From contig NZ_FQUT01000006.1 of assembly GCF_900129245.1 (NCBI RefSeq), positions 124,001-188,000 of the forward strand: DNA of 64,000 nucleotides, written 5' to 3'. The position numbers and the translations under genes are program-made. This document shows, in pieces, positions 8,338 through 17,716 of this stretch. The notes under the pieces are model-generated. The model searched no databases. It had not been told where the DNA came from and worked only from the letters and a program-made list of their open reading frames with translations. This DNA comes from Chryseobacterium arachidis. Its GTDB lineage: Bacteria; Bacteroidota; Bacteroidia; Flavobacteriales; Weeksellaceae. Position 1 is the first letter of the stretch. Every line of letters begins with the position of its first letter.

Positions 8338-9477
8338 TTACGCAATTTTCCTGAGTTTGAAACCATTATACTTTTTACTTAATGCATATAAAAATACGAT
8401 CAGAAGCATTACAATTAAACCAAAGAAAAACCGTAAGCTCGATGAATGCGGAAAAAATAAAAATTTAATATAGATGTTAACAAAAACAAGAAAAGAAGAA
8501 ACTCTTATCCACGGATCTTTTGAAAGATAAAAGGTTGATCCCAAAAGTACGACAGCTGTTAGTGTTACTTTTTTAAAATACATAGTTTTCCACAAAAGAA
8601 TAGCAAGATATTCCTTCAGGGTAAAATCTGGTGACGGCTTGGAAATGAACTCACGTCTGTGAATAAATGTATCGTAAAATAAATGTTTCCATCCCGGATA
8701 ATGACAAAGCTTGACAATTGCAACATATAAGATTAAAAGAATGATCCCTTGAAGTACAAGGACGAAATTCTTTTTTTTATCTCTGATATATTCGAAAAGC
8801 CATACGGTTCCCAAGTAACTTAATGTAAGAGGAATATAATCGGGCCTTGTAAACGTAATGGCAAACAGGACGAGAAACATCATCCATGAATTCCATTTTT
8901 TTAGCAGACCGATCATAAAAACCAATAATATCTGAAGAATAAACATATCGGGTGTTGCAATTCTCGCCATGTAGGTCATAGGCGGTAAAAGCAATATCAC
9001 TACTGGTAAAACAGATGCAATAATATAATTTTCGGGGAAAATAATTTTTAGAATATAAAAAAGCAGTAATCCCGAAATAAAATAAGCAAAAATACTCAAT
9101 AATGTTACAGAGTCCGGTGAGGAAAATCCCAATTCATATAAAAGTAAAACTCCGAGATTATACCCTATTTTAATCTGAAAATAAGGCAACTGTTCCATAA
9201 AAGCCTGTGTATTTCCGGCAAATGCCTGTCGTGCTTTGTCGGCGGGCTTTAATACTCCTAAGATATCTTTATATTGAAGTTCCGGAGCTTTTTTCTGTAT
9301 TTCCGTGTAGGTAAGCTTTCTGATCTTATGAGGAGATTCGGGATATTTCAAGGTATACAGACATCCAATATAGCCCGGCATATCCCAATCATAAATTCTG
9401 TTTTTATAATTCCAAAAACTGAGGAATGTAATTATAATTAGTATGAAAAAAAAGGAAACTCTCCATTTCGTTTTCAT
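8338..9477 (-). CDS. polytopic membrane protein, possibly GT-C-type glycosyltransferase
   Basis: Protein of 379 residues with about nine to ten hydrophobic helices. A first helix (about 8-24) is followed by a ~90-residue extracytoplasmic stretch with WDMPGYIG and YTEIQKKAPEL before the remaining helices. An acidic residue in the first large loop (YDWDMPGY) and the overall topology resemble GT-C mannosyl/arabinosyltransferases that use lipid-linked sugars, but I cannot prove membership. It lies between two genes of the Fe-S/Mla cluster on the same strand (39- and 25-bp gaps), and may be a flavobacterial addition to that run. Confidence 0.7.
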   Translation of the reverse strand: MKTKWRVSFFFILIIITFLSFWNYKNRIYDWDMPGYIGCLYTLKYPESPHKIRKLTYTEIQKKAPELQYKDILGVLKPADKARQAFAGNTQAFMEQLPYFQIKIGYNLGVLLLYELGFSSPDSVTLLSIFAYFISGLLLFYILKIIFPENYIIASVLPVVILLLPPMTYMARIATPDMFILQILLVFMIGLLKKWNSWMMFLVLFAITFTRPDYIPLTLSYLGTVWLFEYIRDKKKNFVLVLQGIILLILYVAIVKLCHYPGWKHLFYDTFIHRREFISKPSPDFTLKEYLAILLWKTMYFKKVTLTAVVLLGSTFYLSKDPWIRVSSFLVFVNIYIKFLFFPHSSSLRFFFGLIVMLLIVFLYALSKKYNGFKLRKIA

Positions 9478-9516
9478 GGAAATATCAATTCGTTTAAATT
9501 TTTGCTGAGAATAACC

Positions 9517-10302
9517 TTACAGATCCTCCGCTTCCGCCAAAAGTTCAACAATATCTTTAACGGCAACTTCCTCATTTTTATTAAAATGCTTCACACCGTC
9601 TGTCATCATCGTGTTGCAGAACGGGCAGCCTGTGGCAATTACTTTTGGTTCGAAAGATAATGCTTCCTCTGTTCTTTCGATATTGATATCTTTTTTCCCT
9701 TTTTCAGGTTCTTTAAACATTTGTGCCCCCCCTGCTCCACAACATAATCCGTTGGTTTTGCAGCGTTTCATTTCTACAAGCTCCGCATCCAGTTTTTCCA
9801 ATAAAACTCTCGGAGCTTCATATTCATCATTTGCTCTTCCCAAATAGCAAGGATCGTGAAAAGTTATCTTTTTCCCTCTGAAGGCGCCACCTTCAATCTT
9901 TAAACGACCTTCTTCCATGAGTTGTTTAAGGAATTGTGTATGATGAATCACTTCATAATTTCCGCCTAAATTTGGATATTCGTTTTTTAGTGTATTAAAA
10001 CAGTGTGGACAGGCAGTAACGATTTTTTTTACTTCGTAAGCATTCAATACTTCAATATTCGTTAAAGCCATCATCTGGAAAATAAATTCATTTCCGGCAC
10101 GCTTCGCAGGATCTCCCGTACAGCTTTCTTCCTGTCCCAAAACAGCGAATTCAACGCCTATTTTATTTAATATCTTGCAAAATGCTTTCGTAATTTTTTT
10201 CGCACGGTCATCAAAACTTCCCGCACAGCCCACCCAAAATAAAACTTCAGGTGATTTTCCTTCGGCAGCATATTCTGCCATTGTTTTTATATTGAAATCC
10301 AT
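9517..10302 (-). CDS. (Fe-S)-binding protein with CCG domains (HdrB/LutA-like)
   Basis: I choose the ATG at 10302 (MDFNIKTMAEYAAEGK); the longer frame starts at a TTG. The 261-residue product carries two cysteine-rich CCG domains as in heterodisulfide reductase subunit B, GlpC and LutA. The second is canonical (GLCCGAGG, then CPFCNTMM). In the first, the CCG position reads SCTGD, followed by CPHCFN, so it may bind its cluster differently. Partner of the membrane Fe-S subunit upstream (gap ~85 bp holding an AT-rich palindrome). Together they look like an electron-transfer module linking a quinone or dehydrogenase to an unknown soluble acceptor. Confidence 0.88.
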   Translation of the reverse strand: MDFNIKTMAEYAAEGKSPEVLFWVGCAGSFDDRAKKITKAFCKILNKIGVEFAVLGQEESCTGDPAKRAGNEFIFQMMALTNIEVLNAYEVKKIVTACPHCFNTLKNEYPNLGGNYEVIHHTQFLKQLMEEGRLKIEGGAFRGKKITFHDPCYLGRANDEYEAPRVLLEKLDAELVEMKRCKTNGLCCGAGGAQMFKEPEKGKKDINIERTEEALSFEPKVIATGCPFCNTMMTDGVKHFNKNEEVAVKDIVELLAEAEDL

Positions 10303-10326
10303 CGTTGTCAATTTGAAAATGTGAGA

Positions 10327-10373
10327 ATTTGGAAATTTGAAAATGTATTAATCAATTTTCAAATCTTCAAATT
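10327..10373. repeat. imperfect intergenic palindrome with ATTTGAAA iterations
   Basis: Arms ATTTGGAAATTTGAAAAT and TTTTCAAATCTTCAAATT face each other between two co-directional Fe-S genes. There is no T-run typical of a terminator. It resembles the other iterated, self-complementary spacers in this window. Confidence 0.6.
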
Positions 10374-10387
10374 GCATAATTGATTAA

Positions 10388-11719
10388 TTAGTCATTTGCC
10401 CAGTTCAGACGATCTGCCTGATTGTACTGCCAAGGAGCGGCATTGTTTTCTACGTTTGTCATCATCAGATTTAATTCCTGTGGCGCAGCAGACTGTTCCA
10501 TCACCAGGAATCTTCTCATATCAAAAATAATAGAAAGCGGATCCAGCAATACCGGACATGCCTCTGTACATGCATTACACGTAGTACAAGCCCAAAGTTC
10601 TTCTTTTGTAATGTAATCGTTCAATAGTTTTTTTCCGTCGTCTATAAAGCTTCCGTTTTTATCAATATTTCTTCCAACTTCTTCCAGACGGTCTCTGGTT
10701 TTCATTAGAATTAATCTAGGTGATAATTTTTTTCCGGTAATATTTGCAGGACAAACTGAGGTACAACGGCCACATTCTGTACAGGAATAGGCATTTAATA
10801 ACTGAACCTGATTCAAATCGAAAATATCTTCTGCCCCAAACTTTGCAGGAACTTCAGCATCACCTTCTGCAGGAGCTGCGTAAGGATCTGCATTCGGATC
10901 CATCATCAATTTAATTTCCTTTGTAACCGATTCAAGATTATTGAATTTCCCCTTTTTATCTAAATTAGCATACCATGTACTTGGGAACGCCAAAATAATG
11001 TGTAAATGTTTAGAATAATAAAGGTAATTCATAAAGAATAAAATACCTATAAAATGAAACCACCATGCTGCTCTTTCAACAAGGGCTAAAAAACCATTGT
11101 CAAAGCTGAAAACCTCGAGAAATGGAACAAAAGTCATTTCACTGATCGGGAAAGATCCATGTTCCGCAAGAACTCCTCTTTGCTGAAGAATGAAATCTGT
11201 AGAATTCATGGTAAGGAAAGCAATCATTAAAGCAAACTCAATGATTAAAATCCAGTTGGCATCGTTTTTTGGCCATCCGAAAAGTTCTTTCATCGTAAGC
11301 CTTTTAACTCCGTAAAAATTTCTTCGGATAAAGAAAGTCACAACTCCGATTAACACTAAAAGCGCTAATATCTCTAAAGTTGCTGTGAAGAAGTTATAAA
11401 AAGTATGTCCTAAAATTGTTGATAAAAATCGGTGAGTCCCAAAGATTCCGTCGACAACAATTTCTATAAGTTCAATATTAATAATGATGAAGCCTACGTA
11501 AACAAAAAGGTGCAGAATACCTGCTATAGGACGTTTTGACATTTTGCTCTGCCCCATCGCAACGGTAGCCATGGTTTCCCAACGTTCGGCTTTTCTGTCG
11601 CTCCGGTTGATTTCTCTTCCTAATCTGATGTTTCTATATATCTTCTGAAGACTTTTTGCAAACAGCCCAAAACCCGCAACTAATAAAATCAGAAAAATAA
11701 TATTATCGATATATTGCAT
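10388..11719 (-). CDS. membrane (Fe-S)-binding oxidoreductase subunit (HdrC/NarI-like fusion)
   Basis: Protein of 443 residues. The N-terminal half has about five membrane helices (first at 5-22), like the nitrate-reductase gamma type b-haem subunit. The C-terminal third holds a 4Fe-4S dicluster: CTECGRCTSVCP and, about 65 residues later, CTTCNACTEACP. This layout occurs in quinone-interacting Fe-S proteins paired with CCG-domain subunits. It starts 10 bp after the mlaD-like gene and is followed by the CCG-domain partner, so the three are co-transcribed. Likely inner-membrane electron transfer; donor and acceptor are not known. Confidence 0.88.
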   Translation of the reverse strand: MQYIDNIIFLILLVAGFGLFAKSLQKIYRNIRLGREINRSDRKAERWETMATVAMGQSKMSKRPIAGILHLFVYVGFIIINIELIEIVVDGIFGTHRFLSTILGHTFYNFFTATLEILALLVLIGVVTFFIRRNFYGVKRLTMKELFGWPKNDANWILIIEFALMIAFLTMNSTDFILQQRGVLAEHGSFPISEMTFVPFLEVFSFDNGFLALVERAAWWFHFIGILFFMNYLYYSKHLHIILAFPSTWYANLDKKGKFNNLESVTKEIKLMMDPNADPYAAPAEGDAEVPAKFGAEDIFDLNQVQLLNAYSCTECGRCTSVCPANITGKKLSPRLILMKTRDRLEEVGRNIDKNGSFIDDGKKLLNDYITKEELWACTTCNACTEACPVLLDPLSIIFDMRRFLVMEQSAAPQELNLMMTNVENNAAPWQYNQADRLNWAND

Positions 11720-11729
11720 GGTCTATAAA

Positions 11730-12680
11730 TTAGTCTTTATTATTTTTTCCGAAAACTGAGAAATTAACATATTTCTTAGGATGAGCCTTTAAATCCTCAA
11801 TTAAAGCATTTAAATTATTGGATGCTGCATTCAGATTATTATAAAGCTGATCGTCTTTCATAATTTTTCCTAAACTTCCTTCCCCTCTGTCAATCCCTGA
11901 AACCACATTGTTTAATTGGCCAACAGTAGCATCTAAGTTTGCAATGGTTGCATTCAGTTTTTTGGTATCAATACTTTCCGCTAAATTTCCGTATTTATCT
12001 AAAGTCACTTTACCGGTCTGCATTGTTACGCTTGCATCGTCTAAAACTTTCTGAAGCTTAGGATCGTTATGCCCAACCAAAGAGTTAACACTACCCGCTG
12101 TAGTCTGTAAAGCAGCAACTGTTTTGTTAAGATTAGACAATAAAGCCTTAATCTCCTGTCTGTTCTGTGCATCTACCAGCTGATTGGCATTCGTCATTAA
12201 GGAATCTACTCTATGCAAAACAACCTGTAGCTGATCTTTTACAGGACCTACCTGAGAAGAAAGGCTTCCCAATGTTCCTAATTTGAAAGCACCTTGCAGA
12301 GTATCTCCATCTTTTGCCGTTTGTCCGCCATACATCAAATTAATTCTCATCTCTTTTCCGCCCATTAAACTAGGCTCAAAAATCTCTAATGTAGAATTTT
12401 TTGAGAACTCAAAATTATTATCCACAGTGATTTTTACAAGAAAATCGATTTTCCCTTCCTTAGATGTATGAGGTATGATTTTGTCAACCTGTCCTACCTT
12501 CAGTCCATTAATGGAAACGGGTGACGATTGAGCTAATCCCTCTACATTATCATATTTTGCGTAAAATATATTGTCGGTAGTAAAAAGGCTTCTGCCTTTC
12601 ATAAATTGAAACAACACTACAAAGCCAACTATAGCTAAAAGTGCGATTACACCAGCTTTTAATTCTTTACTGAACTTCAC
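11730..12680 (-). CDS. MCE (MlaD) family protein
   Basis: Protein of 316 residues. A single N-terminal helix (about 7-26) anchors an MCE domain (about 38-120; note GLAQSSPVSINGLKVGQV), followed by a long, mostly helical tail with coiled-coil character. MlaD-type proteins form hexameric rings in the periplasm that pass phospholipids between inner membrane and outer membrane with an MlaE permease and MlaF ATPase. Those partners are encoded about 20 kb away in this window (32.8-34.4 kb), so the transport system is split, as is common in Bacteroidota. First gene of the run that continues with the Fe-S proteins. Confidence 0.9.
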   Translation of the reverse strand: MKFSKELKAGVIALLAIVGFVVLFQFMKGRSLFTTDNIFYAKYDNVEGLAQSSPVSINGLKVGQVDKIIPHTSKEGKIDFLVKITVDNNFEFSKNSTLEIFEPSLMGGKEMRINLMYGGQTAKDGDTLQGAFKLGTLGSLSSQVGPVKDQLQVVLHRVDSLMTNANQLVDAQNRQEIKALLSNLNKTVAALQTTAGSVNSLVGHNDPKLQKVLDDASVTMQTGKVTLDKYGNLAESIDTKKLNATIANLDATVGQLNNVVSGIDRGEGSLGKIMKDDQLYNNLNAASNNLNALIEDLKAHPKKYVNFSVFGKNNKD

Positions 12681-12702
12681 TTGCTAAATTTTTTCTAATG
12701 AG

Positions 12703-12710
12703 CAAATATA
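12703..12710 (-). promoter_or_regulatory. candidate -7 element for the mlaD operon
   Basis: TATATTTG on the minus strand, 22 bp before the MlaD-like ATG. No TTG was found at the expected -33 spacing. Confidence 0.4.
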
Positions 12711-12756
12711 CTACATTTAAATTAATGTTATTCTTTATTGCTCTGCGTTACACACA

Positions 12757-12786
12757 AAAAAAGCGGCAAAAACTTTGCCGCTTTTC
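12757..12786. terminator. bidirectional Rho-independent terminator
   Basis: AAAAAGCGGCAAA / TTTGCCGCTTTT with a short AAC loop. It ends the PpiD-like gene on the minus strand. Confidence 0.9.
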
Positions 12787-12807
12787 ATCTATCTGAAAAT
12801 TATTTTC

Positions 12808-14952
12808 TTATTGTTGCTGAGAACCTAATTTATCCCAGATCTCGATTCTGTAATCATCGATCTTAGCATTGTCTTGCAAGCTCTTTAACCAAGCCTGTCC
12901 GAACATTCCGCCGTTTCTCTGAGTAACAGATTCTGTAAACTGCTTAAGATCTCCGGGTTGCTTGTTTATTGTTTCATTCTTTTTGATTAAAACATAAACT
13001 CCTGTTCCACCTTCTACCGGATTAGAAAGCTTACCTTTCGCTACTCCGAATGCAGCCCCTGCAACTTTCGGCTCCATAGAACCAGCAACTGAAGGGCTTA
13101 ACAGATTAACCTGTGCAGACTGTTTCGTAGTTCCGAATTGCTTAGCAATCTGATCCAATCCTGATTTACCGATTTTTCCGATAATCTGTTTTGCAGCCAA
13201 TTTATTTTTCACCACAATCTCGATTTGATCTCTTACAGATTCAGGATCTGCAGTTCCTTTTTCCTGTTTACCGTTTAAGTACACTACGATTTTATCTCCC
13301 GTTCCGTCTACCGTGAAGAATTCTGTATCTCCTTTTTCTCTCTTTTTATCGAAAGCCCAGGCTAAGATATCAGCATCTTTATCTGTTCCTAAACCTTGAA
13401 GCTGTCCGTCGAATCTCTTCGCCTGCTTAGGATTTGAAAACTGATAGTTTGCTTTTTTAGCAATGTTCACAAAATCGTTGAAAGATTTCCCCTGAACCTG
13501 CTGAATAAATCTTCTTGCATTTTTATCTGTTGCCGCTTCCGTAGCATCAGAAGGCTTAACAGCTTTTACCAGGTTAGCCACTTTATAGCTCATTGCTCCC
13601 GGTTTTTTATCTTCAATATTGATAATGTGATAACCGAACTGAGTTTCTACAACACCTGTTGCCCCCTTAGGATTGTTCGCCAAATACGTTAAGAATTCAG
13701 GAACGAAAGGTGTTTCCGGAGTTGTCCATCCAAGGCTACCAGCCTGAGCTGCGGAACTTGGGTCGTTGGATAATTTAAGGAAATCAGTGAATTTTCCAGG
13801 GTTAGCTTTTACAATAGCTCCGATAGAATCGGCTAATTTTTTAGCTTCTTCCTTAGATCTTGTAACACCTTCCCCCGCAGGGCTTCCTTTAAAAGCAATA
13901 AGGATATGTCTTGACAATGTAGAATCTGAAGTCTTTTTATCTAAAAGTTTAGACACTACATAGAAATTCTGCTCTTTGTAAGGACCAAAAGTCTGACCGA
14001 TCGCTGCAGTCGGGATCTGCCCCTGAATAGCCTGCGGCAATTGATTCGGCTTTAAATACTGAGGATTGTAAGGCATATCAGAATTTGCCATAACAAACAT
14101 TGAGTCGTTTTTAGTATTCTGGAAGTTTTCTGTTCCACCACTAGCATCGGTACCCGCTGAGAATAATTTGTTGATTTCTTTCTGAGCAACTGCATCATCT
14201 GCTGCACTTGGCTGAGAAGGGAAATAAACGATTCCCAGGTTTCTGCTCGCATCTGTTTTGAACATTACCGGGTGCTGATTGATATAATTAGCTAAATCTT
14301 CAGTCGTAACCTTGATGTTATTTTTTTGAAGGTAAGTCGCGTAATCTACTTTAACGAAATCGATATCAGCTAACTGATCTCTTTCTTTCATTAGCTCTTC
14401 AGCTTCTTTCTTACCTGTTGTAATCCCTGTAGAAACATTAGCAAAAACCTGTCTCGCCATCAATCTGTATTCGATTGACTTTCTGGTTTTCAGCCACTGG
14501 TTGTACCCTTCCGGCGATGTAGCCTTCATGTCTTCCACCTGTTTTTTAAGCTCCTGAGTCTTGAAATTACCTTTCTCATCGAAAAACTGCTTCTGCTGAG
14601 CAAACATCTGATCGTACTGGATCTGATTCCAGAAATAATCTTCCGTCATTTCGAAGCCCATTTTCTCGAATTGCTGTTTGATCAATTTCGATTGTACAAG
14701 CAATTGCCAAGCCTGCTCTTCAAGACCAGCCTTTGGTTGACCTTGCTGTTCAGCCTGCTGTTGCAGCACGAAAAGTTGATCTTGAAACTCTTCACGGGTA
14801 ATTTTCTCACCATTTACTTTTCCTAAAACATCAGGATTTTTACCAAAAACCTTATCGATACTGTCTGGGTTTACAAGGAACGCCAAAAGCGCCAATGCAA
14901 TTACTCCCATCAAGAGCCAAGGTCTACTCCTAATTGATCCTAAAATTGCCAT
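12808..14952 (-). CDS. PpiD/SurA-type periplasmic peptidyl-prolyl isomerase (membrane anchored)
   Basis: Protein of 714 residues. An N-terminal anchor (SRPWLLMGVIALALLAFLV, about 8-26) is followed by a SurA_N-like chaperone region (VLGKVNGEKITREEFQDQL, about 41-200). A parvulin domain (about 345-455) begins SRHILIAFKG and ends with a typical GYHIINIEDKK. A second isomerase-like C-terminal part follows. This matches PpiD, which sits on the periplasmic face of the inner membrane near the Sec translocon and assists folding of secreted and outer-membrane proteins. It is divergent from lon, so two protein quality-control genes share a 258-bp spacer. Confidence 0.92.
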   Translation of the reverse strand: MAILGSIRSRPWLLMGVIALALLAFLVNPDSIDKVFGKNPDVLGKVNGEKITREEFQDQLFVLQQQAEQQGQPKAGLEEQAWQLLVQSKLIKQQFEKMGFEMTEDYFWNQIQYDQMFAQQKQFFDEKGNFKTQELKKQVEDMKATSPEGYNQWLKTRKSIEYRLMARQVFANVSTGITTGKKEAEELMKERDQLADIDFVKVDYATYLQKNNIKVTTEDLANYINQHPVMFKTDASRNLGIVYFPSQPSAADDAVAQKEINKLFSAGTDASGGTENFQNTKNDSMFVMANSDMPYNPQYLKPNQLPQAIQGQIPTAAIGQTFGPYKEQNFYVVSKLLDKKTSDSTLSRHILIAFKGSPAGEGVTRSKEEAKKLADSIGAIVKANPGKFTDFLKLSNDPSSAAQAGSLGWTTPETPFVPEFLTYLANNPKGATGVVETQFGYHIINIEDKKPGAMSYKVANLVKAVKPSDATEAATDKNARRFIQQVQGKSFNDFVNIAKKANYQFSNPKQAKRFDGQLQGLGTDKDADILAWAFDKKREKGDTEFFTVDGTGDKIVVYLNGKQEKGTADPESVRDQIEIVVKNKLAAKQIIGKIGKSGLDQIAKQFGTTKQSAQVNLLSPSVAGSMEPKVAGAAFGVAKGKLSNPVEGGTGVYVLIKKNETINKQPGDLKQFTESVTQRNGGMFGQAWLKSLQDNAKIDDYRIEIWDKLGSQQQ

Positions 14953-15093
14953 TATATAAATTATAGTTTTTTATCAGTTTGCGAAAATACACATTTTTAA
15001 GAAATTACGGAAATACAAGTCCTCTTTTTAATTTTTAAAATTTAATTTTTAATAAAAAGGAAATTTTGACCGTATTTTTTAGCAAAAAACAAA

Positions 15094-15108
15094 TGGCATA
15101 AGTCTTGT
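15094..15108 (+). promoter_or_regulatory. weak sigma-54-like promoter upstream of lon
   Basis: TGGCAT-N5-TTGT resembles the sigma-54 form TGGCAC-N5-TTGC with correct GG/G spacing but one mismatch in each half. It lies about 100 bp before the lon ATG. Speculative. Confidence 0.25.
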
Positions 15109-15184
15109 GCAATTTAGAACAATACAATATGTTATACGTTTTCAGGGCATATTGTAAAATTTTACGTTAACGATTTAAAACGGA

Positions 15185-15201
15185 AATGACAATTTGTCAT
15201 T
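15185..15201. promoter_or_regulatory. perfect palindrome just upstream of lon (candidate operator)
   Basis: AATGACAA-T-TTGTCATT has 8-bp perfect arms around one base and ends 9 bp before the lon ATG. It could bind a dimeric regulator or mask the start in the mRNA. It is not a CIRCE or HAIR element. Confidence 0.45.
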
Positions 15202-15210
15202 CTATTTACT

Positions 15211-17616
15211 ATGACAGAATTTGAAGATATGAGTCTCGAGGAAATGATAAGTGACGGATTTAATATTGTAGCAGAAGAAATCAACCTTGCAGACCTTTCG
15301 GAATCTGAAAAAAATTCCGAGCAAAAAATATTCCCTATACTTCCTGTACGAAATATGGTCATGTTTCCCAATGTGGTAATCCCTATTACAGCAGGCAGAA
15401 AAGCATCTATCCAACTGCTTGAAGAAGCGCAGAAGAATGGAGATTATATCGGAATTGTAAGCCAGAAAAACTCAGATCTTGAGCAACCTTCCGAAAAAGA
15501 TTTGTATCAGATCGGGACATTAGCAAAAATTATCAAGATCATAAAACTTCCTGAAGGTAATATTACGGCTATTACGAAAGGTTTCCACAGATTTAAGATC
15601 AAGAAAATGATTGAAAATCAGCCTTATTTCAAAGCGGAAATTACCAAACTAAAGGATGGAAAAGCCAAAAATAAAGAAGAATACGAAGCATTACTGGAAA
15701 ACGTAAAAGATTTAGCTTTAAAAATCATCGAGCTTGATCCGAACATTCCGAATGCAGCTAACTTTGCCATCAAAAACATCAACAATAATGATGATTTACT
15801 CAATTTCATCTGTACCAATGCTAATTTTTCTTCTATTGAAAAGCAAAAGCTGCTTGAAGAAAAAAGCCTGATGGAAAGAGCCAACAAATGTTACGAGATG
15901 ATGCACGAAGATTTCAGAAAACTGGAATTAAGAAATCAGATTCATCAGAAAACATCAAAAGATCTTGATAAACAGCAGCGAGAATATTTTCTGAATCAGC
16001 AGATCAGAACCATTCAGGAAGAATTGGGAGGCGGCCCGGAAGGAGATGTTGAAGACCTCATCAACAAAGCAAAATCAAAAAAATGGAGCAGTGAAGTTGA
16101 AGATCATTTCCAGAAGGAAATTGGCCGATTACAGCGTCAGAACCCAAACTCTCCAGACTATAATGTTCAGAGAAATTATCTTGATTTCTTCACAGATCTT
16201 CCCTGGGAAACGTATACCAAAGATGTTTTTGATATTGCCAAAGCCGAGAAAATTTTAGATAAAGCACACTTCGGGCTAGAAGATATCAAGAAAAGAATTC
16301 TGGAGCACATGGCTGTTTTAAAACTGAAAAACAACATGAAATCCCCTATTCTACTGCTTGTAGGGCCTCCAGGAGTAGGTAAAACTTCATTAGGAAAATC
16401 TATTGCAGATGCCTTGGGAAGAAAATATGTAAGACTTTCTTTAGGTGGGCTTCATGACGAAAGCGAAATCCGCGGACACAGAAAAACGTACATTGGTGCG
16501 ATGGCGGGAAGAATCCTTCAATCGATTAAGAAATCAGGAACTTCCAACCCGGTGATTGTTTTAGATGAGATGGATAAAATCGGACAAGGCCTGCACGGAG
16601 ATCCAAGCTCAGCTCTTTTAGAGGTTCTTGATCCTGAACAGAATAAATCATTCTACGATAATTTCTTAGAAATGGGTTATGATTTGTCCAAAGTGATGTT
16701 CATTGCGACAGCAAATTCATTATCAACCATTCAGACTCCGTTGTTGGACAGAACTGAAATTATTCAGATTGCCGGCTATACTTTGGAGGAAAAAATAGAG
16801 ATTGCGAAAAGACATTTAATAAAAAAACAGCAGGAAGAAAATGGTCTGGATGCCAAATCATTCAAGCTTGGATATGCTGAATTAAAACATATTATTGAAG
16901 CTCATACTTCAGAAAGCGGTGTACGATCTTTAGAAAAAAGGATTGCTTCCATTGCCCGCTGGGTAGCTTTACAAACTGCTTTGGTAAAAGATTATGATCC
17001 GAAAATTTCTCTTGAAAAAGTAGACGAAATTTTAGGGGTTCCAAGGCCAAAAAGCTTATCGGAAATCACAGGAGTTCCCGGTGTGGTAACAGGTCTTGCC
17101 TGGACAAGCGTTGGCGGAGATATCTTATTCATTGAAAGCATTTTAAGCAACGGAAAAGGTGCTTTATCTATGACAGGTAACCTGGGAACGGTTATGAAAG
17201 AATCGGCAACAATTGCTTTGGAATATATTAAAGCAAAACACGATGAACTGGGAATTTCTCAGGAAGATATTGAAAAACATAATATCCACGTTCACGTTCC
17301 GGAAGGCGCAACACCGAAAGACGGGCCTTCTGCGGGTATTGCCATGCTGACCTCGATGGTTTCTTCATTTAAAAATAAAAAAGTAAAACCTCATCTTGCA
17401 ATGACAGGTGAAATTACTTTAAGAGGAAAAGTGCTTCCTGTAGGCGGAATTAAAGAAAAATTGCTGGCTGCAACCAGAGCCGGAATTAAAGATGTCATTC
17501 TTTGTGAAGCCAACAGAAAAGATGTAGAGGAAATTAAAAAGGATTACCTGAAAAACCTTAACGTTCATTATGTAAACCGAATGGAAGAGGTAATCGATAT
17601 TGCGATCGAAAAATAA
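15211..17616 (+). CDS. lon: ATP-dependent endopeptidase Lon
   Basis: Cytoplasmic AAA+ serine protease of 801 residues, normal for Lon, degrading misfolded and regulatory proteins. The N-terminal LonN substrate-binding domain starts near FPILPVRNMVMFP and follows a ~40-residue acidic leader that many Bacteroidota Lon proteins have. Walker A GPPGVGKT has Lys391; Walker B is VLDEMDK. The protease domain shows the catalytic dyad Ser707 (DGPSAG) and Lys748 (GGIKEK). Divergent from the PpiD-like gene; a palindrome sits directly before the start and a terminator follows the stop. Confidence 0.98.
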   Translation: MTEFEDMSLEEMISDGFNIVAEEINLADLSESEKNSEQKIFPILPVRNMVMFPNVVIPITAGRKASIQLLEEAQKNGDYIGIVSQKNSDLEQPSEKDLYQIGTLAKIIKIIKLPEGNITAITKGFHRFKIKKMIENQPYFKAEITKLKDGKAKNKEEYEALLENVKDLALKIIELDPNIPNAANFAIKNINNNDDLLNFICTNANFSSIEKQKLLEEKSLMERANKCYEMMHEDFRKLELRNQIHQKTSKDLDKQQREYFLNQQIRTIQEELGGGPEGDVEDLINKAKSKKWSSEVEDHFQKEIGRLQRQNPNSPDYNVQRNYLDFFTDLPWETYTKDVFDIAKAEKILDKAHFGLEDIKKRILEHMAVLKLKNNMKSPILLLVGPPGVGKTSLGKSIADALGRKYVRLSLGGLHDESEIRGHRKTYIGAMAGRILQSIKKSGTSNPVIVLDEMDKIGQGLHGDPSSALLEVLDPEQNKSFYDNFLEMGYDLSKVMFIATANSLSTIQTPLLDRTEIIQIAGYTLEEKIEIAKRHLIKKQQEENGLDAKSFKLGYAELKHIIEAHTSESGVRSLEKRIASIARWVALQTALVKDYDPKISLEKVDEILGVPRPKSLSEITGVPGVVTGLAWTSVGGDILFIESILSNGKGALSMTGNLGTVMKESATIALEYIKAKHDELGISQEDIEKHNIHVHVPEGATPKDGPSAGIAMLTSMVSSFKNKKVKPHLAMTGEITLRGKVLPVGGIKEKLLAATRAGIKDVILCEANRKDVEEIKKDYLKNLNVHYVNRMEEVIDIAIEK

Positions 17617-17648
17617 TTTATAACATATCAACATTCTCAATAAAGAAA

Positions 17649-17678
17649 ACACATCTCAGATTTTTGGGATGTGTTTTT
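17649..17678 (+). terminator. Rho-independent terminator of lon
   Basis: ACACATCtCA / TGgGATGTGT hairpin followed by a T-run. Confidence 0.8.
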
Positions 17679-17716
17679 GATTTTTATAGCATGATTTACT
17701 ATTCATAATAGTATGC

